Source: Brachycybe producta (Eukaryota > Arthropoda > Diplopoda > Playtdesmida > Andrognathidae). From it: 64,000 nt of DNA. The DNA lies in contig JAUPFP010000039.1 of assembly GCA_036925085.1 (NCBI GenBank), positions 186,001 through 250,000 of the forward strand, written 5' to 3'. The first letter of the stretch is position 1. The number at the start of each line of letters is the position of its first letter. The position numbers and the translations under genes were made by a program. Below, in pieces: positions 49,600 through 58,757 of the stretch. The notes under the pieces are model-generated. The model was not told the origin of the DNA. It did no database searches and was given only the letters and a program-made list of their open reading frames with translations.

Positions 49600-49935
49600 A
49601 ACAGACTTAACAAGCCAGCCATCTATGATTTGCTTAGATAGAACTGAGGGTGTATTTGAGGCTATTTTCTAAAAAAAAAGTAGTTATTTTAAAATTTAGC
49701 CTCAGTTTAAAAATTCCAAAACACATAAAATAAAATCTTTGTGATTTTTTACTTTTTTCTAACAATGTTCATCCCATTTTTTATCTTTCTCCATTTTTTC
49801 TTTTCTTTGCAAAAAACAAAACAAAAACAAAACAAATGTTTCTCATGTCAAGTTTACAGTGGTGATATCATCCCGCACACAAAAACATACACAGAATGTT
49901 CCAGAACTAAGGTCTGGTTCACATTTTGAGGTTGA
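49600..49935. other. AT-rich DNA, no gene seen
   Basis: Nothing beyond a weak family C-like GAGGCTATTTTCT / TTTAGCCTCAG pair at 49660-49710. Confidence 0.4.
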
Positions 49936-49940
49936 TGTAG

Positions 49941-50014
49941 GTTAAGGTAAAGTCGCTCTCTACTGCGCATGTGCATTTCTACACATGCGCAGTAGAGAGC
50001 AACCTTACCTTAAC
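49941..50014. repeat. 74-bp fold-back containing GCGCATGTGC
   Basis: GTTAAGGTAAAGTCGCTCTC, TACTGCGCATGTG pairs with the right half through CACATGCGCAGTAGAGAGC, with one small mismatch. Confidence 0.65.
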
Positions 50015-50680
50015 CACACGGTCGGAACCAATGCCTGACGACTGTAAACCTACTACTAAAGTAAAAAAAAGAGAGTGGCCACAGTTAAAATCGTTTAAAA
50101 TTAAATATTTCGGAAATCAATAAAAGTTAAAACATTTAAAATTATTATCAAAATGAAGCTGCACAAAAAATGAAAGAAATTTGTAAAGAAAATCAAATTT
50201 AAATTGTAATTTTTTTTACTGAAAAATAAAACGATTTTTTTTACCCTCGTATTCCAAATAATCGCTTAAAATAAAGCTAAACTTAAAACAAGACTTTGAC
50301 AATATTTTCTATCTATAACGAGTCAATGTAAGACTTTGTTTAAACTTTGCTTTGTTTTACGGGAACGTTTTTGAATACGCGGTCGTAAGAATCTTTTGTT
50401 TTCTTTAAAATTGATTAACTTTTTTAATTTTCTACCAGTTTTATTTCATTTTATTTAATAATAACTACCATATTAATATGTTGTTTGTTGAGAACCACCT
50501 TTAAGTTCATAATAATTATGTAGCTTTTATTTTTTTTTATGAAATTATGAGATATTAAATTTTATACAATAGACAGTACCACCACCACCACCACCACCCA
50601 AGTAGACTTTAGATAACGCGGCTTCTAAACATCTGGCAAAAACCTAACACGAAATTAAATCTTCCTCATTTGATGATAAA
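50015..50680. other. AT-rich DNA, no gene seen
   Basis: A short ACC repeat at 50578-50598. No gene. Confidence 0.45.
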
Positions 50681-50684
50681 TAAG

Positions 50685-51125
50685 GCAAAAAAAAGGCTTT
50701 GTGTAATCAATGAGGTTGATTAGAGGCTAGAGTACTTTCTAGAATTAAACTACAGCTGAATTAGTGTTAAGAGGTTAACTCTAGTCTCTAATACCTAGTA
50801 CACACCTGATAATTTAAATGCATTTAAATAATAAACGTGTTCTACAGAACCCTGTGAAGGCCAAACAAACAATATATTGAATTCAATTTATTCAGTTAAT
50901 AATCTGAAAATATTGAGTTAATACTTAAATATAAATATATAAACTATTGACAAAATATTGATTTAGTATTTTAATTTAAAATATTAATAATAAAGTCAAT
51001 TTTTATTTTGATGTTCATGTCCTTAACTGGATTCCGTATAATTCACCTAAACACATTTAACTCTTATGTGTACAAGGTATAAGCAGCCTATTTGATTGCA
51101 AAAAGCATTCTTTTTACCTTAAGAT
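50685..51125. mobile_element. Family C fold-back split by a Harbinger MITE
   Basis: The left part (AAGGCAAAAAAAAGGC, TCAATGAGGTTGATTAGAGG, CTAGTCTC) and the right part (GCAGCCTATTTGATTGCAAA, AAGCATTC, TACCTTAA) are continuous once the E copy at 50792-51079 is removed. Confidence 0.65.
50792..51079 (-). mobile_element. Harbinger-type MITE (family E), copy 6
   Basis: TACCTAGTACACACCTGATA and ...TATGTGTACAAGGTA, with TAA on both sides. Inserted in a family C element. Confidence 0.8.
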
Positions 51126-51776
51126 AATTTATTTTATTTATTTTGTAGATGGCGCCACTAGCCATCCTTCCATAGAAATGTACTGACACTCTTCAACTCT
51201 TGACACTCACCTTTTTTTGCACGTGGCAAACTTTTAATTGCGTCTTCGCTATTTCTACACGTGCTCTCTCTTTATTACTTATATTATGTTCTGGGTAAGT
51301 TTGTCCACGTGCTGATAATTAAGGTTGTTTTGGACGCTTTTAGAGCTAAAAGGCCTGCATTCTATTTTAACTAACTGGCGACGAGCGTAGTTTGCCACCT
51401 ATAGAGGGTTGCAGGCGCCATCTACCTTGCATTTACACAAGTATTTTTCTATGAAGCCCTCTTAAATAATAAATAAAAACAATTCTTAAAAATTAATTAA
51501 TTTAATTTAATTGCAATTCGTTTTTTTTTAACTTTTTAGTTTAAAAAAAAAAAACTAACTGAAAATGAAAATCTACAATTAACTAACAGCCATCAAAACA
51601 GTAAATAAAAAAAACCTAATGCAAGTTAATTTTGAGATCCATTTTATAAGCAAAAAAAAAAAAGCTCCCCCTGTAAGTAGGCAAACGATTTACCAATTTA
51701 AAAATCAGAAAGGAGCGGAAAAAAAAGCAACCTCTAAACAAATTTGCCATAAAATAAACTCCGAAAATGAGATTTA
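51126..51776. other. AT-rich DNA, no gene seen
   Basis: A CACGTG site lies near 51257. No exon is recognised up to the retrotransposon. Confidence 0.45.
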
Positions 51777-51780
51777 CTCT
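51777..51780. repeat. Target-site duplication of the LTR element (left)
   Basis: CTCT precedes the 5' LTR and also follows the 3' LTR at 62024-62027. The A before it on the left could make it ACTCT if the LTR is taken one base shorter. Confidence 0.7.
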
Positions 51781-51919
51781 TGTAACACCCTGTAAATCGT
51801 GATCCCGCCAAAACCATAGCCTGGGGGGTAAACAACTCTCAACCGTCCCTCCCTCCTCTCTGACTCACCTTTCTGACTCATGCCCAAGTGGCGGATTGAT
51901 ACGTAAAGGACCATGGTCA

Positions 51920-51960
51920 CTTGGACCTGGTTACACCTCGCAGGTGTACACAGGTCCAAG
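51920..51960. promoter_or_regulatory. Long palindrome in U3 abutting the TATA box
   Basis: CTTGGACCTG pairs with CAGGTCCAAG (10 bp), and inside it TACACCT pairs with AGGTGTA around CGC. The right arm ends one base before GTATAAAAGG. AAAGGACCATG occurs on both sides (51905 and 51966). Confidence 0.75.
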
Positions 51961-51961
51961 G

Positions 51962-51968
51962 TATAAAA
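51962..51968 (+). promoter_or_regulatory. LTR TATA box
   Basis: TATAAAA about 135 bp upstream of the AATAAA signal, the expected spacing for U3 and R. Transcription should begin about 25-30 bp downstream, near 51992. Confidence 0.75.
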
Positions 51969-52100
51969 GGACCATGTTCCTCTTTGTTCCTCAGTTCTTT
52001 CCTTTGCCTGTTTTTGCGATACATTCCAAATCATGGGCCTGAGGATTTCCAGTTAGTATATTACTATTCACCCTTGTATCTGTACTTCTTACAAGGAATG

Positions 52101-52106
52101 AATAAA
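52101..52106 (+). terminator. LTR polyadenylation signal
   Basis: AATAAA in GAATGAATAAAAGTGTTG, within the presumed R region. The copy in the 3' LTR (61658) would end the genomic transcript. Confidence 0.7.
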
Positions 52107-52468
52107 AGTGTTGTAACAAGAAGTAGCGTTGTCTCTATGTTTATGTAAATAACTTCTCTTCAGAGGCCGGAGGTTTCATAGGGCAGGAGCTATACGATTC
52201 TCAGCAGCTACAACATCTTCTCTAGTCGGAATACCGATGGAGAAGATGTATATCAGCATCAACCGGAAGAGAGAGAGATGGCCGCCACTCTCCTGCATTG
52301 ATTTCACCCCCATGCAGAAGAGTGACTACAATCTATCTCCATCCAGCTCTCTCTACAGCTCGGATCTTCTCTGTGCAGGTGCCATACTGCTCAGAGAAGA
52401 AACGAAAAGTAGAAAATGTCATCTAAAGGTTGGTAATAAAATATTGGTTGATGTCAAAAGCTCACATT

Positions 52469-52484
52469 TGGTGGAGGTGCGGGG
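52469..52484 (+). other. Primer-binding site, fits tRNA-Ala
   Basis: TGGTGGAGGTGCGGGG starts two bases after the LTR end. Its complement, CCCCGCACCTCCACCA, is what the 3' end of a metazoan tRNA-Ala with CCA would look like. The tRNA identity is recalled family knowledge, not a search. Confidence 0.65.
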
Positions 52485-54886
52485 TATAGCTCCATCTGCC
52501 TTCTCCGACCTGTAAACAGAAGCCGTCCTTTGTCCTAAGTCTCGTGATTGTGCCTCACGAGGCTTCGTCCGTCCTTTCTATGTTGGAGCCACGTATGGAG
52601 ACCCTCGATAGCGTCAAAGTCAACCGCGTGGCGCCTGTCTGTAAAACCGCGTATGGAGACCCTCGATCACGTCAAAGTCAACCGCGCGGCGTCCTTTGTG
52701 TTGGAACCACGTGTGGAGACCCTCGATAGCGTCAAAGTCGACCACGTGGCGCCTTTGTAAAACCGCGTATGGAGGCCCTCGATCACGTCAAAGCCAACCG
52801 CGCGGCGTCCTTTGTGTTGGAACCACGTATGGAGGCCCTCGATAGCGTCAAAGCCAACCGCGTGGCGCCTTTTTATGTTGGGACCATGTATGGAGGCCCT
52901 CGATCACGTCAAAGCCAACCGCATGGTACCGTTTTTGTGGAATCGCGAAAGAGACTTGTGGCTACACACACCACGTGTCGACCGCGCGATTCTGTGTCCT
53001 GTCCTTAGAGACACGTGGGAACGAACTTTTGTCTGCTGACCGCTTAGCACTCGGAAAGTGGACAACCGTTTGGACACACGTGTTTCCGTCCGTGTTTTTG
53101 TATTTCATGTTTCCATTACAATCACCCACTGTCACCTTCACTCTTCTTTAATTTTCAAAGTGAAACCCACACCACGTGGGCAACACTTTAAACAAATTCT
53201 TCTTACTCTCCGAGAGGAGTTTGCAGTCTCATTATGAGATGAGCAAACAAATCTCATCTACTAATCTATTCACCTATTAATAGGCTTTTAAAGGACGTGT
53301 GTGTCTTTTAAAATGTCCTATTATCTTCACTCTTCATCTTTAATTTTCAAGCAAGATTCTCCCTAGCTCTATTTCATTGTTAGGGGGCTTACAAGCTTAA
53401 AACACACTTTTTCTAGCCACGTGGGACTTTCTTGTCCCCCCTTTTCTTTGTTCTTTGTTTTTACACTTGTGTTTCCCTTGGGACCCTCTATGTCCCAAGT
53501 CATGTTCTTCAATTTCTTCATCATCATCACCTCAATGCATCATCACATGAACTTTCTCCATTGGACAGCACTGAAGCCCGGCCGCCATCTTGGATCGACC
53601 GGACACTCTTCAAAAAGCGCCAACGGAGCGGTTTTTCGCTCCATGTGACTCATTGTTGTACCTTCTCTCCTCTTTTTGTGTTCTCTTCTCTCCTCTTCTC
53701 TTCCAGAGGGTTGCACTCACGCGCCCCCTGGCGGAGTTCCTCTTGTTAGAGAAAACTTCTCTTTTTCTTTGAATTTTCTCTCTCTTTTTGTCTTTCTCCT
53801 GGCCACCATAAAAACGTGCCCCGGAGGAACTTTTCAATCATCAATTTTTGGACATTGCAATAAACTGACCGGAAGTGGCCACCACAGCGCCACCTACGGA
53901 CTTCTTCATTCTACTCAACATAGTCCCTCACTGGGCACTGACTCTGTCTTTTTCATCCAGAGCCATCCAGCAGTGAGGACTCAAAATTTCTTCAGCCTGA
54001 ACATTTCTTCTAGTTCACCAAGCATTTAGCTTGTTGAACACACTTCAATTTCTCCACTGTTTTACTTTTTTAATAAAACTAAATTAAAACTTTTGATGTG
54101 CGGGCACCGCACCTAAGTTTTAAACTTTTCAAGTAAAACAGCTTTCTTCTCTTGAACTTCTCCTTTGTTTGTGCATTTAAAGAGTTCAGCCATCTTGAAC
54201 TTTTTGTTCTTTGTGTGTTCTTCACACACACACTCTTCATTCTTGTTTTCAAGTAAAACTAAAAGTGCGGGCACCGCGCTCTAGCTTTACTCTTCGTATT
54301 GCTTTCCTCTTCTTCAGGCAATTGCAATACACTTTCATTTCTAATTCACTTTCCGCAGTGCAATCTTGATTGGGTGGTGTACCACGCTCGAGGTTGTATT
54401 GTACATCTGCTGTTTCTTTATTGAGGTTTTTGGAATTCTCGTAACCTCCACGTGGTCGCCAAATACCACGTGTCGAGAGAGATCCTTCCAAAATCTGACG
54501 CTCAATAAAGAACTCACGACGCTACACCAGTTGGGAACCAAAACTCGTCACACGCCCAACTGAGAACACGATCAATACGATACAACCATCACCACACTAA
54601 CGGAGTGAACGGCCACTTCGTTATACACGTCACAAGCTTAGGTAATCTATCGTTACTCAGTGTATAAGAGTACGATAGTGTCGGTTGCCGACAAGCACCA
54701 AATTGCCAACGCGCAGTGACATCACCGACCTACAACTTCACGAACTGAACGAGTCCCATCATACTGGAACCCGAAAGTATAGCTCAGAGTGTACTCGAGA
54801 ACCCTCGGAGCTGCACACAACGACTTGGACTTCGCCGGACTCGTTCGTCACCGCATATTCACATTACACAAGCCACTTCATTAATC
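52485..54886 (+). other. 2.4-kb retrotransposon leader
   Basis: Untranslated region before gag. It holds the 60-bp tandem array, nine CACGTG hexamers, two copies of TGCGGGCACCGC (about 54099 and 54265, each a small hairpin) and many short upstream ATG frames, one of which (54685-54924) overlaps the gag start. A good splice acceptor-like CTCTTCTTCAG ends at 54317, so the leader may be spliced; that is inference. Confidence 0.6.
52593..52935 (+). repeat. Six-unit 60-bp tandem array with alternating units
   Basis: Units start with GTRTGGAGRCCCTCGAT at 52593, 52651, 52711, 52767, 52827 and 52888. They alternate between CGATAGCGTCAAAG and CGATCACGTCAAAG, so the true period is a dimer of about 117-120 bp. 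Confidence 0.85.
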
Positions 54887-57268
54887 ATGGCTACCTCACA
54901 CGACAATACGGGGTCCCTGTCTGATCACCAGGGTTCGCACGAAGATCTGTTGGAAGTACCCGTGACTACTGATGTGACACCACCGCCGCGGCCGACTGGG
55001 GCCGAGTTTGACCACCTGTCACAACAAGTGGCTGCACTCTCGACTCGTATGTCTCAGTTCATAGACGACCGATTCACGCCGAATCGACCGACTACACCAC
55101 GGCGGACAACACGCACACACCGACTTCGCGACGATGACTCGGACGCCTCGTCAGCCCCCTATGTTGGCTACAGAGAGCGTCACGATCGTTACGAAAGACA
55201 TTACACACCGCACACACGTCATCTACCGCGTAACCCTGACTGGCAACAACAAGGGCAGTCAGATGATCCGCGTCACAGAGATGAGCGTGCGGAAATACCG
55301 ATTACGACACGTGCTGGTTCTCCTCACTCGCTTGTCCGGGTTGCACGTAGCGGTCGCCGCTCGGTACCCCCGGAACAACAGCCTCACCAAGGAGCGACAC
55401 AAGGCACTTCAGTTTACGCGCCACGTTTTCCACCGCAAGGGGTAGGTCTGATGCCGGCTGGAATGCCAAACGTCCAGGATGGCATCTATCGACCAACCCC
55501 CAGAGAACCCTCCGTGGAAGAGTTCAATAAGAAATACAGCGGTCGTCACCCTGCCGACTCGATCCAAAAATTCAACGGATTGACAGGTTTCCGTCCCTTC
55601 CTGGAAGAATTCGAGGAAGTGGCACACCTGTACGGTTGGAAAGACCACCACAAGGAGGAATACATCACGGGGTGTTTCACTGGGGCCGCCCGTACGTGGC
55701 TGAGTAAACTAAGGTATGAGCTTCAGGACATTCCTTGGCCAGCACTGAGAGTACAGATGGTAGATACGTTCGGGAAGCCGAACGAACTGGCCATCTTGGA
55801 GAAAAAGTATACAGAGATGCTCCAGAAGGAAGGTGAGAGTACACAAGCTTTCATCTGGGAGTTTATGATACTCGGCGACCGAGTTTACCCGCAACTTGAC
55901 GATCAGCTGCGTATAAGCCAGTTGCGCCGCGCTCTACATCCCACCATACAGAACGCCGCGCATCACGCATCTACGACGTCGTTCAAGGACTTCGCAAACG
56001 CCGTCCTCAATATGGAGGTGGTCTTGCTGTCCTTGGATAAATGGCCGACGGAACCAAAACCCGCAGCTGATTCACAGTCGGGTAAAGGAGCATCGAAGAC
56101 CGACCAGGAGCCGGCGGCAGCCGCCAGCCCTAAAGACAAAACACACCGGTCTAGGCATGATAAAAAGCCTAGTCAGACTGCTGCCACCAATTCAAACCGA
56201 CACTCTGCAGCGGACACCCAACCAGAGACCACTCGCACGTTCGACAAGAGTAAGTCGACGTGTTATAATTGTGGCAAATTGGGGCATTTCGTCCGTGAGT
56301 GTCGGCAACCAAAGAAGAAGGTTGCAATCAAGCAGTTTGGAGAGCCGGTTACCGACTACGACATCAAAGGAGAGGTGCCTGAAACGGATATCATCACCGA
56401 AGACGGCGTTGAGTTTGCTCTAATAAGAGTGGCGGGACAAATCCGCCGGATTCCTCTTCCAGCAGCAGACTCAGCCGCCGGAGCGCCTACTCCTGATAAA
56501 CCCGACAACGACAGTTCTGACGACTCTGAGGATATACCAGTCAAGGTGCTCGACCGGGCTCCTGCACATAAATGGACCCCGGACGATCTAATCGTTTGGC
56601 AGGACACGCTCGACGTCCTTAAACAATCCGTCAAGGAGATTGGGTGCCGTGAAAATAAAACAATAGCCATCATGGCTCCCGGAACCCAATCGCCGACGAA
56701 GGGCCACTCCTGCTGCCGAAGACTAATGACAACGGTGTATGAGCAGCTGGTAAGCAGCTGTTCACCTCAAGAAGTCGGAGACTATGATGCCAGCGACAAG
56801 AACCCGCGCATCGCCGTCACGATCAACGGAAAGAGTATACGGATGCTCGCGGACACCGGAGCTACGGGCAGCGTTATCACCATTGAACTCGCGCAGGAAC
56901 ACAAGTTCGAAATCGAGCCTGTGTTAATCCCACCCAACATTCAGGGTGTGGGAGGCCAAAGGATCACCGTGGTGGGGCGACTCGCCGCGACGGTCCAGCT
57001 AGGCCCCCACGCTGTGCGAGGGCACTTACTAGTGATTACCGGCCGGCACGAAGCCATCTTAGGCCGAGATCTAGGCCGGGCTCTGCACTTAGCTGTGTCC
57101 ATGACAACAAACAAAGTATACGTGGAGGACGATCTCTTCGAATCCACACTCCGACAAAAATGCATTGAAGCACACATCGGATGGGCTCTGGGAGAAACTT
57201 CCGTAGAGGCCCCTGGCAAATCTGCCAGCACCTCTAAGGAAAACCTCGGAACTCCACCCCGTAAGTGA
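54887..57268 (+). CDS. Retrotransposon Gag-aspartic protease polyprotein
   Basis: 793 aa. Gag builds the virus-like particle and the protease cuts it. Residues 1-200 are low-complexity, rich in Arg, His and Thr. About 210-375 is a retrotransposon Gag region (EEFNKKYSGRHPADSIQKFN, FLEEFEEVAHLYGWKDHHKE, GAARTWLSKL, FIWEFMILGDRVYPQLDDQL). A charged Ala/Lys/Ser linker follows. A CCHC knuckle, CYNCGKLGHFVREC, is at about 459-472. A retropepsin domain starts near 640: LADTGATGSVI with catalytic Asp at about 656, and ILGRDLG near 725. The frame then ends at TGA without entering a reverse transcriptase. The start ATG has a good context (ATCATGG) and is followed by an unbroken frame. The last codons, CGT AAG TGA, contain a GTAAGT splice-donor-like sequence. 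Protease in frame with Gag without any pol is unusual. Confidence 0.9.
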   Translation: MATSHDNTGSLSDHQGSHEDLLEVPVTTDVTPPPRPTGAEFDHLSQQVAALSTRMSQFIDDRFTPNRPTTPRRTTRTHRLRDDDSDASSAPYVGYRERHDRYERHYTPHTRHLPRNPDWQQQGQSDDPRHRDERAEIPITTRAGSPHSLVRVARSGRRSVPPEQQPHQGATQGTSVYAPRFPPQGVGLMPAGMPNVQDGIYRPTPREPSVEEFNKKYSGRHPADSIQKFNGLTGFRPFLEEFEEVAHLYGWKDHHKEEYITGCFTGAARTWLSKLRYELQDIPWPALRVQMVDTFGKPNELAILEKKYTEMLQKEGESTQAFIWEFMILGDRVYPQLDDQLRISQLRRALHPTIQNAAHHASTTSFKDFANAVLNMEVVLLSLDKWPTEPKPAADSQSGKGASKTDQEPAAAASPKDKTHRSRHDKKPSQTAATNSNRHSAADTQPETTRTFDKSKSTCYNCGKLGHFVRECRQPKKKVAIKQFGEPVTDYDIKGEVPETDIITEDGVEFALIRVAGQIRRIPLPAADSAAGAPTPDKPDNDSSDDSEDIPVKVLDRAPAHKWTPDDLIVWQDTLDVLKQSVKEIGCRENKTIAIMAPGTQSPTKGHSCCRRLMTTVYEQLVSSCSPQEVGDYDASDKNPRIAVTINGKSIRMLADTGATGSVITIELAQEHKFEIEPVLIPPNIQGVGGQRITVVGRLAATVQLGPHAVRGHLLVITGRHEAILGRDLGRALHLAVSMTTNKVYVEDDLFESTLRQKCIEAHIGWALGETSVEAPGKSASTSKENLGTPPRK

Positions 57269-58757
57269 CGACGAAAGCAACGGCCACCCACGCTGTCAAG
57301 AAACCAAACGCGACGAAAATAAAACAATAATTCACCAGTGTTTATTTCATGACTATGGAAATAAACACCAGCAACCATCAAATATCAACAATAGAAGAGC
57401 GGGAGGAATTTGAGAATTGTTGTGTTAAGAAACAACTGAGGACAGTTGTCAAGAGGTGGGGGAGGGGATAAAAGGAACCCCCCAACGAATAAACAACCCC
57501 ACAGCATCAACAACCCCTCTAAACACTCTCAAATAACTCCCAAAACTCTACAAAATTCACACAACTTTAATTTTTGAAACACTTCTAAACTTTTCAACAT
57601 GGCCGCCAATATTTACATATTGGCAACCATTTCAAACATGCAATAAACTACACCGGAACCACGTGGCCTTCACAAACAACTGTCAACCACGTGGTACACC
57701 TGGGAAAAACGCCGAAGGCTAGTCAAGGACGTTCAGAAGAAAAATCAAGAGCCATAAAAGGGTCAGCAAAAGAAAAACACCGTGCTCCCCTTTATTATGG
57801 ACGAACGTCATTGACCATGCTGTTGACAGTAGAAGGATAGAAACTTCAAAGAGACAATTGCTCTGGGGGCCAGACCAATGCACTGGGACTTCAAAGAAAA
57901 AAAACGAACAACAAAAACTGCTGGCCATAAACAAATAAAAAAGGAAGAAAATCAGTTTTGAAGATTTTGTGAGAGCGGACACCTTCAATTAAAAAATAAA
58001 ATTGAAGAACCTGTCACCCTCTCAATTAAGATCGAATTGTGGGACACCAACTCCTGCCCCACTCCCCCCTAAAAATAATAACAAACAGCAAGGTACATTA
58101 GTAACCTTGCTGACCTATTCTTTCCAAAGAAGGCATTAAGGAAAAGAAGGGGAGAAAGTTAATGGGCAACTTCACACCTCGGTGTGAAATAAAATAACGG
58201 CCCTTCCCCCTCGAGATTCCTTAGTCCTTTTGTTTATCTAAAAATAATAAACAGGACCAACTCTGATAAGAATTAGATCAACACCTCTCACATCTAATAT
58301 CGGTGGGACAACCCCCACCCCCAATAAATAAAGTCGTGAAGAAACCAATTAGAGTAAGGTGTCTTATTCTAAAAGGGGCCGGCCCTTCTAACTTTTAAAA
58401 TTAAATAAGAAAGTGACCAAACTTGGTCAATTACCACTCGATTTGCTCTCTTCAAAGAAGCACTCGTTTTTGTTCATCTCTTTATGCTCGATCTTCTTCA
58501 ATCATCAAATCTTCAATCTACTTCTGTGCCAAGTTCCAAATTTTAATTTCGAACTTCTTCAGTTTTGTTGTCAATCCAAAGCTTGAGTACCACCTTCAAG
58601 CCTTTGAACTCACGTGCAGTGCATCAGGCCTTCAGAACTCTTTGGACCTCTTGAAATAATAACAGAGTGATCGGGGACCGATTTCTGTTATTATTTGGAA
58701 GTAACCACCAGCAGCGGGACTTTTGAAAAAGTAAGAACTTTCTAACTCTTAAGAAAT
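57269..58757 (+). other. Structured intercistronic spacer of the retrotransposon
   Basis: 1.5 kb without a significant ORF. It contains perfect or near-perfect hairpins at 57339-57368 (GTGTTTATTTC stem), 58087-58112 (AGCAAGGT stem), 58170-58187 (TTCACAC CTCG GTGTGAA) and 58654-58696 (13-bp AAATAATAACAGA stem). The last hairpin ends 61 bp before ORF2. Three CACGTG hexamers also lie here. The pyrimidine-AG strings near 58455 and 58561 could serve as splice acceptors. Confidence 0.6.

Larger units (their letters stand above)
51781..52466 (+). repeat. 5' LTR (686 bp)
   Basis: Starts TGTAACACCC and ends AAAAGCTCACA, giving the TGT...ACA retroviral-type border. It contains a palindrome and TATAAAA (U3), AATAAA at 52101, and a U5 hairpin at 52213-52249 (ACATCTTCTC / GAGAAGATGT enclosing TCGG/CCGA). 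It matches the 3' LTR at a constant offset of 9557 bp with no difference noticed. Confidence 0.92.

Noticed and set aside
51774..52515. Open frames within the LTRs
   Set aside because: They occur identically in both LTRs and are interrupted by promoter and polyadenylation signals; nothing suggests an LTR-encoded protein.
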